Source of the DNA: Actinoplanes sp. DH11
Lineage (GTDB): Bacteria; Actinomycetota; Actinomycetes; Mycobacteriales; Micromonosporaceae
Direction: 5' to 3'
DNA: 64,000 nucleotides
Assembly: GCF_020873875.1 (NCBI RefSeq)
Contig: NZ_JAHWGU010000011.1
Coordinates: 62,001-126,000 of the forward strand
In this document: positions 36,023-45,312 of the stretch, piece by piece
Layout of the letters: every line of letters begins with the position of its first letter
Position numbering within the stretch: position 1 is the stretch's first letter
Translations under genes and position numbers: made by a program
The notes under the pieces: generated by a model
Databases searched by the model: none
What the model was told of the DNA's origin: nothing
What the model saw: only the letters and a program-made list of their open reading frames with translations

Positions 36023-37924
36023 TCAGTAGCTGCGGGCCGGGCGGGACGAGCCGAAGCGGCCCTGCGGGCCCTCACGACGGTCACTGCGGTCGCTCCGGAC
36101 ACCGTCACGCCGCTGGCCGGCCGGGCGGTCCGCGAAGGCCGGGCGGTCCCCGAAGGCGGGACGGTCACCGAAGTGCCGCTCGCCACCGTGCCGCTCGGTG
36201 CGGGCCGGACGGTCGCCGAAGTTCCGGTCCCGGTCGCCGAAGCTGCGGTCGCGGTCACCGAACGACCGCTGCGGGCGGTCACCGAACTGGCCACGCTCAC
36301 CGGAACCGGCCGGACGGTCACCGAACGACCGCTGCGGACGGTCACCGAACTGGCCGCGCTCACCGGAACCGGCGGGCCGGTCACCGTACGGGCGGCGCGG
36401 CCGGTCACCGAAGCCACCACGGTCGTTGCGGTCACCGTACGAGCGCTGCGGCCGGTCACCGTAGCCACCACTGCGCGGGCGGTCGCCGAACCGGCGCGGA
36501 CGGTCGCCACGCTCACGACGCGGCTCCGGCTCCTCGACGACCGGGATGCCGCTCGGCTGCTTGGCGCCGGTGATCTCGGACAGCTTCTCGTCACCGGTGC
36601 GAACCCGGGTCTCGGTCGGCGCCACGCCGGCCTTCGACATCATCGCCTGGGTGGTACGCCGCTGCTTCGGCAGGACCAGGGTCACGACCGCGCCGGACTC
36701 ACCGGCCCGGGCGGTGCGACCGGCCCGGTGCAGGTAGTCCTTCGGGTCCTTCGGCGGGTCCACGTGCACGACCAGCGAGATGCCGTCGACGTGGATGCCG
36801 CGGGCCGCCACGTCCGTCGCGACCAGGACGTTCGTCCGGCCTTCCTTGAACTCGGCGAGCGTGCGGGTGCGTACCCGCTGGGTCTTGCCGCCGTGCAGCG
36901 CACCGGCGCGCACACCGACCGCCGCGAGCTGCTCGACCAGCCGGTCCACGCCCATCTGGGTGCGGGCGAAGACGATGGTCTTGCCGTCCCGGTTGGCGAT
37001 CCACGACGTGATCGGGAACTTCTCGGCCGGCGGGATCAGCAGCAGGTGGTGATCCATGGTGGACACGCTGGCCTCGGCCGGCGCGGTCGAGTGGGTCACC
37101 GGGTCGTGCATGAACCGCCTGACCAGGGTGTCGACGTCACCGTCCAGAGTGGCCGAGAACAGCAGCCGCTGGGCGTTCTCCGGGGTCTTCGACAGCAGCT
37201 CGGTGACCTCGGGCAGGAAGCCCATGTCGGCCATCTGGTCCGCCTCGTCGAGCACGGTGACCTCGACGTCGTCGAGTCGGCACGCGCCACGCTCGATCAG
37301 GTCGGCAAGCCGGCCCGGAGTCGCGACGATGACCTCGACGCCGCGGCGCAGCGCGTCCATCTGACGGTCGTAGGGAACGCCGCCGACAGCGGTCTTCAGG
37401 AAGACGCCGACCGAACGGCCGATCGGCATGAGCGAGTCCGCGACCTGCATCGCGAGCTCACGGGTCGGCACCAGGATCAGGGCCTTGGGGTAGTGCGGGC
37501 GGGCCTTGCCGCTCTTCGCGGTCCGGGCCAGCACGGGCAGGCCGAAAGCCAGCGTCTTGCCGGAACCGGTCTGACCGCGGCCGAGCACGTCACGGCCGGC
37601 GAGCGCGTCCGGAACGGTGGCGGCCTGGATCTCGAACGGGGTGGAGATGCCCTCCCGGTTCAGCACGCGGACGATCTCGGCCGGCAGGCCCAGGTCGGCG
37701 AAGGTGAGAACCGGCTCGGTCTCCTCGACGGTGTCGACGACCGCCGGGGTCTCCACAGCATCTGCGGGAGTCGCCACGGTCTCTGCGGCGTCCGCGCGGA
37801 CCTCTGCGGTCTCTACGCGGGTCTCGTCGGCGACGGTCTCGCCGGTGACGGCCGGGGACTCTTCGGTCACTGCGGGGGTCTCGAGTACGGACGGGAACGT
37901 GCTGGGATCAGCGAAAGTGGTCAA
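36023..37924 (-). CDS. DEAD-box ATP-dependent RNA helicase with an RGG-like tail
   Basis: A 633-residue helicase. A short acidic Ala/Thr/Val-rich leader (~1-85) precedes the Q motif (TFADLGLPAEIVRVL, then FEIQAATVP), Walker A GQTGSGKT, PTRELAMQ, TPGRL, VLDEADQM, SAT, and the helicase C motifs VFARTQ, ATDVAARGIHV and HRAGRTARAG. The last ~180 residues are Arg/Gly/Asp-rich (repeated FGDRPQRSFGDRPAGSGERG), typical of RNA-binding tails of cold-shock helicases. I prefer the TTG at 37924 because GAGAGG is five bases upstream; ATG at 37948 would add eight residues. A ~110-nt leader fits the post-transcriptional control common for such genes. Confidence 0.87.
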   Translation of the reverse strand: MTTFADPSTFPSVLETPAVTEESPAVTGETVADETRVETAEVRADAAETVATPADAVETPAVVDTVEETEPVLTFADLGLPAEIVRVLNREGISTPFEIQAATVPDALAGRDVLGRGQTGSGKTLAFGLPVLARTAKSGKARPHYPKALILVPTRELAMQVADSLMPIGRSVGVFLKTAVGGVPYDRQMDALRRGVEVIVATPGRLADLIERGACRLDDVEVTVLDEADQMADMGFLPEVTELLSKTPENAQRLLFSATLDGDVDTLVRRFMHDPVTHSTAPAEASVSTMDHHLLLIPPAEKFPITSWIANRDGKTIVFARTQMGVDRLVEQLAAVGVRAGALHGGKTQRVRTRTLAEFKEGRTNVLVATDVAARGIHVDGISLVVHVDPPKDPKDYLHRAGRTARAGESGAVVTLVLPKQRRTTQAMMSKAGVAPTETRVRTGDEKLSEITGAKQPSGIPVVEEPEPRRERGDRPRRFGDRPRSGGYGDRPQRSYGDRNDRGGFGDRPRRPYGDRPAGSGERGQFGDRPQRSFGDRPAGSGERGQFGDRPQRSFGDRDRSFGDRDRNFGDRPARTERHGGERHFGDRPAFGDRPAFADRPAGQRRDGVRSDRSDRREGPQGRFGSSRPARSY

Positions 37925-38040
37925 GAGAACCTCTCTACGGGGGCGCATGCTCGCGAATGGCCCGCCGCGGTCCTCTCCGAACCGCTCGCTGTGATGCCCG
38001 CAAGAACGCCCGTGGCGCGCACCGGGTGGGCACGCCGCGT

Positions 38041-38068
38041 GAATAACTGTCATTAGTGTACGGGTCAA
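38041..38068 (-). promoter_or_regulatory. Probable promoter of the RNA helicase gene
   Basis: On the minus strand TTGACC (complement of 38063-38068) and TTATTC (complement of 38041-38046) are separated by 16 bp. This places the start ~110 nt before the TTG start codon and implies a long leader. The boxes are read directly; activity is inferred. Confidence 0.4.
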
Positions 38069-38242
38069 CGTTTGCCCAACCGCCCGCATTCCCTGCGGGT
38101 AGTGGGCAGGCTCACCCGGAGCACAACCCTGCAAGCTTAGAGTGCAGGACGCGGACCGGCAAACGCCACGTGTTTCACCGGCCCGGGGTAGCCCGATCGT
38201 CCCGCACAAAGTCCAACCGGCCGGACGGCTCGGCCGTTCCGG

Positions 38243-39997
38243 TCAGTTCGCCAGATTCTTCACCATGTCGGTGAAGGCGTCGCCCGCCGTGAAAACGAAG
38301 ATCAGGCTGATCGTGACCAGGAGGCCGAGCACGGCCAGCATCGCCACGACCACCTTGAAGTTGCTGCGTCGCTGGTCGACCGGGGCGTCGTGCCAGCCCT
38401 GCGCCAGGATGTGCCCGGTCAGCGAGCCGGAGTTCTCCACCGCGTCCATGCTGACCGGCATCGTCGTGTCGATCGACGGGTACTGCGACCCGATCGACGG
38501 GTAACCGCCGGTGCCGTAAACGGTTCCGCCGGCCTGCTGCGCCCGCTGCTGCGGCACGCCGTTCTGCGACGGCGGCACCGGCGTGGTGGCCGGCGCGCCG
38601 TACGAGGTGCCGGTGGGCACCGGCTGGGTCATGTCGCTGGACACGGGTTGCGTCATGTCGATGTTCTCCGGTGCTGCAGGGAATCCCGGGTACGCCTTCG
38701 CGACAGGCCTGCCATAGGTCGCCGGAGTCGGCGACTTCGCAGCGGCACCCGGCGGCGTTGCCGGTGGCGTTTGCGGCGGCAGGCCGGCCGGGCCGGCGGC
38801 GGGAGGCATGGTGTACGCCGGCAGACCGTTCCCGATCACCGGAGGCGGGGGCACGATCGGCGGGATCGGGGTCGGCCCCGGTGGGATCGGGCCAGGTCCC
38901 GGGCCGGGCGGCACGGGGGCGGGCCCTGGGCCGGGAGGCACGGGCGACGGTCCTGGCCCAGGCGGGACGGGCGTCGGTCCCGGGCCGGGCGGCACCGGGC
39001 TGGGTCCAGGGCCGGGCGGCGCGGGGTTCGGCGGCACCGGGTTCGGGGGCGCCGGGGTGGGTGGGACCGGACTTGGTGCCGGTGGGGCCGGGCTGGGTGC
39101 GGGCGGCACCGGGTTCGGACCGGGACCCGGCGGCAGCGGCGACGGCGTCGGCTCGGGCGACGGGAACGGGCCGGGTGGCTCCGGTCGCGGGCCGGGCTCC
39201 GACGGCTCGCCGGGCTCGGGCCGCGTCGGCTCGGGCTCCGACGGCTCATGCTCCGTTGGCTCGAGCCGCGCGGGGCCCGGTTCGTCCGGATTGGGGCGCG
39301 TGGAGTCGGGCTGAGCCGGATCGGGGTGCATCGGGTCCGGCTGGGATGGATCCGGGCCGGCGGACAGCGGGCCGCCGGGCTCGGAACGGGCGGGCTCAGA
39401 CTCAGCGAGCTGCGCTGCCCCCGCAGACTGAAACTGATCAGCCGGCCCGTCGGCCCCGGGGGCTGCCATGTCGGTCCCGGAGTCTGCCGCGCCGGATCCG
39501 GAGAGCGACCCGTCGGCCTCGGAACGCTGCGCGGAACCGTAGACCACCGGCGTCCCGGACGCGTGTGCCTGCTCCGCAGCTACTTCTTCGGCACCCGGCC
39601 GGATGGCTCCGGGCACGCTGGCACGGGCCGCACCGGTCGCCGGGGCAGCCGAGACAGGCCGAACTGTCCCTCCCTGTCCAGGGGCGCCCGGAACTTGCGC
39701 CGACCCGGACGCAGGCGGGCTCGACACCGGCGCGGGCCGGAAGGAAGCGGGCGCGCTTCCGGAAGCCGCCGGGCTCGACACGGCTGCTGACCCGGAAGCG
39801 GGCGGGCCGGAGACCGAGGCCGACCCGGAGGCAGGCGGGCTGGAGGCGGGGGCCGACCCGGAAGCGGGCGGGCTCGGAGGCGAGGCCCACAGGGCTCCGG
39901 GGGCGGGCGGGGACGGTGGAACGTACCCCTCAGTGGGCGGCCGCGCGGCGGTCGGCGTGCCGATCTCGCCGTCCCGGGTCGCCTGCTGCTCGTCCAT
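38243..39997 (-). CDS. Proline-rich membrane-anchored protein of unknown function
   Basis: I do not recognise a family. The 584-residue protein has a long disordered N-terminal part made of Pro/Ser/Ala blocks (SPPASGSAPAS-type, ~40-110), Glu/Pro/Asp-rich sequence (~190-275), then a ~130-residue run of PVPPGPGP-type units. After that come two copies of MTQPVS/MTQPVP and one membrane helix at the C-terminus (VVVAMLAVLGLLVTISLIFVF), with ~15 residues beyond. The orientation suggests a cytoplasmic disordered arm. Codon-level repeats make the length likely to vary between strains. ATG at 39997 is used. No gene is seen in the 176 bp between this start and the NlpC/P60 stop. Confidence 0.65.
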   Translation of the reverse strand: MDEQQATRDGEIGTPTAARPPTEGYVPPSPPAPGALWASPPSPPASGSAPASSPPASGSASVSGPPASGSAAVSSPAASGSAPASFRPAPVSSPPASGSAQVPGAPGQGGTVRPVSAAPATGAARASVPGAIRPGAEEVAAEQAHASGTPVVYGSAQRSEADGSLSGSGAADSGTDMAAPGADGPADQFQSAGAAQLAESEPARSEPGGPLSAGPDPSQPDPMHPDPAQPDSTRPNPDEPGPARLEPTEHEPSEPEPTRPEPGEPSEPGPRPEPPGPFPSPEPTPSPLPPGPGPNPVPPAPSPAPPAPSPVPPTPAPPNPVPPNPAPPGPGPSPVPPGPGPTPVPPGPGPSPVPPGPGPAPVPPGPGPGPIPPGPTPIPPIVPPPPVIGNGLPAYTMPPAAGPAGLPPQTPPATPPGAAAKSPTPATYGRPVAKAYPGFPAAPENIDMTQPVSSDMTQPVPTGTSYGAPATTPVPPSQNGVPQQRAQQAGGTVYGTGGYPSIGSQYPSIDTTMPVSMDAVENSGSLTGHILAQGWHDAPVDQRRSNFKVVVAMLAVLGLLVTISLIFVFTAGDAFTDMVKNLAN

Positions 39998-40173
39998 GGG
40001 TCCTCCCGACCACCGCTGCCGACGGTTCGGACGTCGGGCGCTGACCTTAACCGTGCCACATCAGTCGGTGTGAGCACACCCGGCATCGGACTCACTCACC
40101 GGACACCGGGTGACCGATGGGTGGATGGCCGTTTCGGATGGATTTGCCGGGCGTTTATCGGGTCAAGCCAGGA

Positions 40174-41961
40174 CTATTTGTCACTGGACGAAGAGGACGA
40201 TGGGGACTTCTCGTCCGCGGTCGCCGAGGCGGATCCGGTGGCGTCGGACGACGTCTTGGTGGCGCTCGCCGAGGTCTTGGTGGCGCTTGACGACGTCTTG
40301 GTCTCGGTTGCCGATCCGGAGGTCTCCACGTCGCTCGGATCGGTGTCCGGCTTGCTCGTCGTCGTGTCCGGCACCGGGGTGGTGGGCGGCGGGTCGGCGG
40401 GCTTGCTGGGCGACGTCGACGGTTCGGCGGGCTTGCTCGGCGACGTCGACGGGGTCGTGGGCTTGCTGGGCGAGGTCGACGGGGTGGTCGGCTTGCTCGG
40501 CGAGGTCGACGGCGTGGTCGGCTTGCTCGGCGAGGTCGACGGGGTCGTGGGCTTGCTCGGCGAGGTCGACGGCGTGGTCGGCTTGCTGGGCGAGGTCGAC
40601 GGGGTCGTGGGCCTGCTGGGCGAGGTCGTCGGCGACGGCCGACCAGGCGACGTCGGGCTGGTGGGCGTGGTCGTGCCCGGGTTGTTCGGCGTGGTCGCCG
40701 GCTCGTCGGGGTCGGGCGCGCCGAGGTCCGGGAGTTCCGCGTCGCCCTCGACCGAGCCGAAGATCCGGGTGGCCGCGAAGAGCCGGCTCCACCGGACCGG
40801 CGTGAGCCGGACGTTGAGACCGGTCCGCGGGGCCTCCACCATCATGCCCTCGCCGGCGTACATCGCGACGTGATGGATGCCTGTCCAGCTGTTGGAGGAA
40901 CTGAAGAAGAGCAGGTCGCCGGGGAGCAGCGAGTAGCGGGAGACCGTCTTGCCGCGGGTCTGGTAGTACTGGTCGCGGGAGACCCGGGTCAGCGGGAAGC
41001 CGACCGAACGGTAGGCCGCGAACATCAGGCCGGAGCAGTCGTACTGGTCGGGGCCCTCCTCGGACCACACGTACGGGTCGCCGCGCTGGGCCAGGGCGAA
41101 CTGCAGTGCCTGGATGGACCGGGCGTCGGCGCTGCGACCGGCCTCGTCACCGGCCAGGTAGTCCTGTCCGAGGGCCTGGTCGGCGGCGTTCTGGGTGGTC
41201 TCCACCGCGTTCAGCTCGGAGGCGTTCGCCGTCTCGAACTTCTGTTGTGCGGCCTGCTTCTTGGTGAGCTCGCCGTTGAGCTTGGTCCACTGCGCGGCGA
41301 GTTCGGCGTATTTCGCGTTTGCCGTGGTCTGCTCGTCGAGCGCGAGCTGGGCGGCGATCTCGGCGGCCTCCAAGCGACGGGCGGCGGCCTGGTCGCCGGT
41401 GTCGTCGCCGCGCTGCATGCGGGCCAGGGCGTCGAGGTCGAGCAGGCCGGAGCCGGTGGCGCCGGGCGGCAGGGCGGCGGCCTCGCGCATCGCGGCGTCG
41501 GCGGCGGTGACCGCGTCGGTCTGCGCGGCCTGCAGTGCCGTCTGCGCGTCAAGAACCTTCTGCGCGGCGGTGGTGACCTGCGCCTTGATGATGTCGCGTT
41601 CCTGGCCGACGCGGATCAGCTGGTCGCCGAGGGTGGTGATCTCGGCGCGGCCTTTCTCGATCTGCTGCATCACCGGTGAGTAGGCGACGCCGGTGAACGA
41701 GGTGGCCGGTGCGGTCGTGGTGGTGCTCGCGGGGCTGCCGGGCAGCACCAGGTTGCCGGCCTGCGTGGGCCGGGAGCCGGTGTCCGGGATCGACGTCGCG
41801 GTGCTGGGCAGGCCCGGGTCGGCGGGTGCGGCCATCGCGGGGATCGGCTGGAAGAGCGCAGCGATCGCCGCCGCCAGGGCCGCCGAGTAGGCGAACGGGC
41901 GCAGGCGCAGCGGACCGAACCGTGGCGGCTTCGGCGATCCGTATCGCAGTGCCTTGGACAT
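40174..41961 (-). CDS. Secreted NlpC/P60 peptidoglycan endopeptidase with a repeat-rich tail
   Basis: A 595-residue exported hydrolase of the RipA type. Signal peptide at ~10-45 (SAALAAAIAALFQPIPAMA), long coiled coil (~95-280), NlpC/P60 domain (~290-410) with catalytic Cys in QYDCSGLMFAAYR and His in GIHHVAMYAG. The ~180-residue tail is Thr/Ser/Pro/Lys-rich, with about seven TSPSKPTTPS units and a Ser/Thr/Ala end. The enzyme should cut within peptide stems of peptidoglycan during cell separation or growth. I chose ATG at 41961 (GGGGAG just upstream), which puts the signal peptide near the start; an ATG at 42015 adds 18 residues. Confidence 0.85.
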   Translation of the reverse strand: MSKALRYGSPKPPRFGPLRLRPFAYSAALAAAIAALFQPIPAMAAPADPGLPSTATSIPDTGSRPTQAGNLVLPGSPASTTTTAPATSFTGVAYSPVMQQIEKGRAEITTLGDQLIRVGQERDIIKAQVTTAAQKVLDAQTALQAAQTDAVTAADAAMREAAALPPGATGSGLLDLDALARMQRGDDTGDQAAARRLEAAEIAAQLALDEQTTANAKYAELAAQWTKLNGELTKKQAAQQKFETANASELNAVETTQNAADQALGQDYLAGDEAGRSADARSIQALQFALAQRGDPYVWSEEGPDQYDCSGLMFAAYRSVGFPLTRVSRDQYYQTRGKTVSRYSLLPGDLLFFSSSNSWTGIHHVAMYAGEGMMVEAPRTGLNVRLTPVRWSRLFAATRIFGSVEGDAELPDLGAPDPDEPATTPNNPGTTTPTSPTSPGRPSPTTSPSRPTTPSTSPSKPTTPSTSPSKPTTPSTSPSKPTTPSTSPSKPTTPSTSPSKPTTPSTSPSKPAEPSTSPSKPADPPPTTPVPDTTTSKPDTDPSDVETSGSATETKTSSSATKTSASATKTSSDATGSASATADEKSPSSSSSSDK

Positions 41962-42171
41962 GTGCTCCCCGTCCGCGACGATCGAGACCGGCGCTAGTCG
42001 TTCCATATGGTTCATACCCCAGGCTGCGGACCGGTGTCGATCGAAAGAAGATGAAAAGACGCTGAGAGAATTTCAAGTTTGCGGTGCCGCAGGTAACGCG
42101 GCAGCACGCCTGGTGCCTCCGGCGCGGTTCACCGACGTACCCTCGACGCGAGGTGACGAGAGGGGCGACAC

Positions 42172-43341
42172 ATGGATGCCGGGCTGAAACGTGAGCTCGA
42201 GGCGAAGGTCTACGCCGGTGAGCGGCTGACCCGTGCGGACGGCATCGCTCTCTACGAGTCGGACGATCTCACCTGGCTCGGCCGGCTCGCCCATCACCGG
42301 CGCACCGAGCTGAATGGTGACCGGGTGATGTTCAACGTCAACCGGCACCTCAACCTCACCAACGTCTGCTCCGCGAGTTGCGCCTACTGCTCCTTCCAGC
42401 GCAAGCCGGGTGAGAAGGACGCGTACACGATGCGCATCGACGAGGCCGTGCGGAAGGCCAAGGAGATGGAGGACGAGCAGCTGACCGAGCTGCACATCGT
42501 GAATGGTCTGCACCCGAGCCTGCCGTGGCGCTACTACCCGAAGGTACTGCGCGAGCTGAAGGCCGCGCTGCCGAACGTGAAGCTCAAGTGCTTCACCGCG
42601 ACCGAGGTCCAGTGGTTCGAGAAGATCAGCGGGCTGTCGGCGAGCGAGATCCTCGACGAGCTGATGGACGCCGGGCTGGAGTCGCTGACCGGTGGCGGTG
42701 CCGAGATCTTCGACTGGGAGGTCCGGCAGCACATCGTCGACCACGACTGCCACTGGGAGGACTGGTCGCGCATTCACCGGCTCGCCCACGCCAAGGGCAT
42801 GAAGACGCCGGCGACCATGCTGTACGGCCACATCGAGGAGCCGCGCCACCGGGTCGATCACGTGCTGCGCCTGCGTGAGCTCCAGGACGAGACCGGCGGG
42901 TTCGCGGTCTTCATCCCGCTGCGCTACCAGCACGACTTCCACGACTCGCAGGACGGCAAGGTCCGCAACCGGCTCCAGGAGCGCACCACCATGGCGGCGC
43001 CGGCCGAGTCGCTGAAGACCTTCGCGGTCTCCCGCCTGCTCTTCGACAACGTGCCGCACGTGAAGTGTTTCTGGGTCATGCACGGCCTGTCGGTGGCCCA
43101 GCTCTCGCTCAACTTCGGCGCCGACGACCTGGACGGCTCGGTCGTCGAATACAAGATCACCCACGACGCCGACGCGTACGGGACTCCCGCCACCATGCAC
43201 CGCGACGACCTGCTCCACCTGATCTGGGATGCCGGGTTCCAGCCGGTCGAGCGGAACACGCGGTACGAGGTAGTCCGGGAGTACGACGGCCCGGTCCCGC
43301 TCGCCGAGCGACGCAGCGAGCCGCAGCGGGTCTGGGCCTGA
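42172..43341 (+). CDS. mqnE: Aminofutalosine synthase MqnE (radical SAM)
   Basis: A 389-residue radical SAM enzyme that joins the MqnA product to S-adenosylmethionine to give aminofutalosine, the second step of the futalosine route. The cluster-binding cysteines are Cys66, Cys70 and Cys73 (CSASCAYCSF). Other landmarks are LHIVNGLHPSLPWRYY, ATEVQWFEKISG, GGGAEIFDWEVRQ and TPATMLYGHIEE. ATG at 42172 follows GAGAGGGGCGACAC. Two small membrane-protein genes follow directly. The MqnC gene is homologous, but the wording around the cysteines separates the two. Confidence 0.93.
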   Translation: MDAGLKRELEAKVYAGERLTRADGIALYESDDLTWLGRLAHHRRTELNGDRVMFNVNRHLNLTNVCSASCAYCSFQRKPGEKDAYTMRIDEAVRKAKEMEDEQLTELHIVNGLHPSLPWRYYPKVLRELKAALPNVKLKCFTATEVQWFEKISGLSASEILDELMDAGLESLTGGGAEIFDWEVRQHIVDHDCHWEDWSRIHRLAHAKGMKTPATMLYGHIEEPRHRVDHVLRLRELQDETGGFAVFIPLRYQHDFHDSQDGKVRNRLQERTTMAAPAESLKTFAVSRLLFDNVPHVKCFWVMHGLSVAQLSLNFGADDLDGSVVEYKITHDADAYGTPATMHRDDLLHLIWDAGFQPVERNTRYEVVREYDGPVPLAERRSEPQRVWA

Positions 43342-43342
43342 C

Positions 43343-43774
43343 GTGGTGAACCGGCAGCGGAGCGTGCGTGGCCTGCGCCGTGATGAGGGCGGCCGGCTGG
43401 CGACCATCGGCGACCTGCTCGGCTCGGCCTTCGCCGGGCTCGCGGTCGGCCTCGTCGTGCTGCTGATCTTCGAGGCGGTGATGGCGCTCACCGGTCTGGC
43501 CGAGTTCGGCGATTCGAACGGCTGGCTCGCGCTGATCCTGCCGGTCTGGCTGTTCACCGAGGAGTTCCGGGCCGAGGGGTTCGGTGCGAACCGGGTGATG
43601 GTGGCCGGTCTTGCCGGCGGGTTCGGCGTCGCGGCCGGGATGACCGTGGTCGGTCTGCTCTCCGGGCTGGTTCCGTCCTTGGTCAGCGGCGCGGCCGGCG
43701 CGGCCACCGGTACCGTCGTGTACTGCCTGGTCTGGTTCTACGGCCTCCGCTGGCTCAGCCATCGAGCCGGCTGA
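43343..43774 (+). CDS. Small integral membrane protein of unknown function
   Basis: A 143-residue protein with four predicted membrane helices (~25-47, 57-75, 83-105, 112-135) and a basic N-terminus (NRQRSVRGLRRDEGG). No family is recognised. It begins 1 bp after mqnE (GTG at 43343, or the adjacent GTG at 43346) and is 24 bp before the DUF4229-like gene, so it is probably co-transcribed with mqnE. A link with quinone metabolism is possible only by position. Confidence 0.65.
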   Translation: MVNRQRSVRGLRRDEGGRLATIGDLLGSAFAGLAVGLVVLLIFEAVMALTGLAEFGDSNGWLALILPVWLFTEEFRAEGFGANRVMVAGLAGGFGVAAGMTVVGLLSGLVPSLVSGAAGAATGTVVYCLVWFYGLRWLSHRAG

Positions 43775-43798
43775 GGGAGAGAGCTGAGTGAGATTGAC

Positions 43799-44110
43799 AT
43801 GTTGAGTCCCGCGATCAAATACACGCTGGGCCGGATCGGCCTGTTCCTGGCCGCTTTCGTCCTGCTGCTGCCGACCCCGCTGAACATCCTGGTCAAGGCC
43901 ATGGTCGCATTCATCGTGTCGGCGGTCCTCTCGCTCCTGGTGCTGCGCAAGTGGCGGGACGAGATGGCCGAGCACCTGGGTTCGGTGGCCGCGCGCCGCA
44001 CCGCGGAGAAGGAGCGGCTGCGGTCGGCGCTGGCCGGCGACGAGGATGCGGCGGCCGCGGGCGACCGGGTCGCGGCAGCGGACGACCGGGCAGCGGACGA
44101 TCGCGCCTGA
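43799..44110 (+). CDS. DUF4229-like membrane protein
   Basis: A 103-residue protein with two membrane helices (RIGLFLAAFVLLLPTPLNIL and KAMVAFIVSAVLSLLVL) and a charged cytoplasmic tail (RKWRDEMAEHLGSVAARR, then Ala/Asp repeats). It matches my memory of the DUF4229 family, which often neighbours mqnE in actinomycetes; function is unknown. ATG at 43799 follows GAGGGAGAGAG. The cobalamin riboswitch begins ~60 bp after its stop. Confidence 0.7.
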   Translation: MLSPAIKYTLGRIGLFLAAFVLLLPTPLNILVKAMVAFIVSAVLSLLVLRKWRDEMAEHLGSVAARRTAEKERLRSALAGDEDAAAAGDRVAAADDRAADDRA

Positions 44111-44169
44111 GAGGGCCGGGCCGCCGGCGAACGTGCCGGAAAAGCCCACCCGCGGCGACCACCCGCTAC

Positions 44170-44285
44170 CTGTGGGTTAGCGTTTCCTGCGAGACCGTGC
44201 CTCAGCGAATCCGGTGCGAAACCGGAGCTGTCCCGCAACTGTGATACCTCCACGGCGGAGGTCTAGCCAGGTCGCCTGGGCACCG
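44170..44285 (+). ncRNA. Cobalamin (B12) riboswitch
   Basis: The conserved core reads GAATCCGGTGCGAAACCGG then AGCTGTCCCGCAACTGTGA (44207-44244). It is followed by a variable hairpin (ACCTCC-GGAGGT) and the downstream element AGCCAGGTCGCCTGGGC (from ~44265), a good match to the family consensus. It lies ~95 nt before the start of the btuF-like gene, the first of an ABC operon, so cobalamin should switch off uptake when plentiful. Outer boundaries are approximate. Confidence 0.92.
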
Positions 44286-44379
44286 GTCGCGATCCAGCGC
44301 TCTCGCCGGAGGGGCGCCTCGCAGGCTGCGGCCCACGGTCCGGCCGGCGGAGCACCGAGCCGGCCGACAGGAGGACCAC

Positions 44380-45312
44380 ATGGAACGCCGACGCCTGCTC
44401 GCCGCCGCGACAGCCGCCATCGCCCTGCTCGCCGGCGGTTGCACGCGCGCGGAGGACTCCGGCGGCCTGCTGGAGACCCCGGCCAGCTCGGGTGCGTCCT
44501 TCCCGGTCACAGTCGGTGCGGTGACCCTGGAGGCCCGGCCCGAGAAGATCGTCTCGCTGAGCCCGACCGCCACCGAGATGCTGTTCGCGATCGGCGCCGG
44601 CGCCCAGGTGACGGCGGTGGACGACCAGTCCGACCACCCGGCCGAGGCCCCGAAATCTGACCTGTCCGGTTTCAAGCCGAACGCCGAGGCGATCGCCGCG
44701 AAGGACCCGGATCTGGTGGTGCTCTCCAACGACACCGAGAACATCGTGGCGCAGCTCGGGAAGTTGTCGATCCCGGTGTTCCTCACACCGGCGGCCACGA
44801 CGCTCGACGACACCTACGCCCAGCTCGGTGACCTGGGCACACTCACCGGGCACCGGGCCGAGGCGGAGCAGGTCAGCGCCGGCATGGCGACCAGGATCGA
44901 CGAGATCGTGGCGTCGGTCCCGGCGCGGGGCACGCCGCTCAGCTACTTCTACGAGCTCGGCCCCGACCTCTACTCGGCCACGTCGAAGACTTTCATCGGG
45001 TCGGTCTTCGCACGGTTCGGCATGACGAACGTGGCCGACGCCGCCGACCCGGACGGCTCCCTCGGTGGTTACCCGCAGGTCACCCAGGAGGCCCTCGTCG
45101 AGGCGAACCCGGACACCATCTTCCTGGCCGACGTGAAGTGCTGTCAGCAGTCCGCCGTCACGGTGAAGGCACGCAAGGGATGGTCGACGGTGACCGCGGT
45201 CGAGAAGGGCCAGATCTTCGAGCTCGACGACGACATCGCGTCGCGCTGGGGCCCCCGTACCGTCGATCTCGTCCAGGCCGTTGCCGACGCGGTCCGCAAG
45301 GTTCCCGCGTGA
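44380..45312 (+). CDS. btuF: Cobalamin ABC transporter substrate-binding lipoprotein (BtuF-like)
   Basis: A 310-residue lipoprotein: lipobox LLAGGC (Cys21), then a class III binding-protein fold with RPEKIVSLSPTATEMLFAIG, PDLVVLSND, TTLDDTYAQLGDLGTLTGH and VYELGPD-like FYELGPDLYSATSKTF. A CCQQ cysteine pair near residue 248 is unusual. Family members bind cobalamin or ferric siderophores; the riboswitch just upstream decides for cobalamin or another corrinoid. AGGAGG lies six bases before the ATG. The stop overlaps the permease GTG, and the order F-C-D is complete. Confidence 0.9.
   Translation: MERRRLLAAATAAIALLAGGCTRAEDSGGLLETPASSGASFPVTVGAVTLEARPEKIVSLSPTATEMLFAIGAGAQVTAVDDQSDHPAEAPKSDLSGFKPNAEAIAAKDPDLVVLSNDTENIVAQLGKLSIPVFLTPAATTLDDTYAQLGDLGTLTGHRAEAEQVSAGMATRIDEIVASVPARGTPLSYFYELGPDLYSATSKTFIGSVFARFGMTNVADAADPDGSLGGYPQVTQEALVEANPDTIFLADVKCCQQSAVTVKARKGWSTVTAVEKGQIFELDDDIASRWGPRTVDLVQAVADAVRKVPA

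Noticed and set aside
35201..38056. Plus-strand frame of about 950 codons antisense to the RNA helicase
   Set aside because: It covers a complete, well-conserved helicase on the other strand, and its translation is repetitive Arg/Thr/Val sequence.
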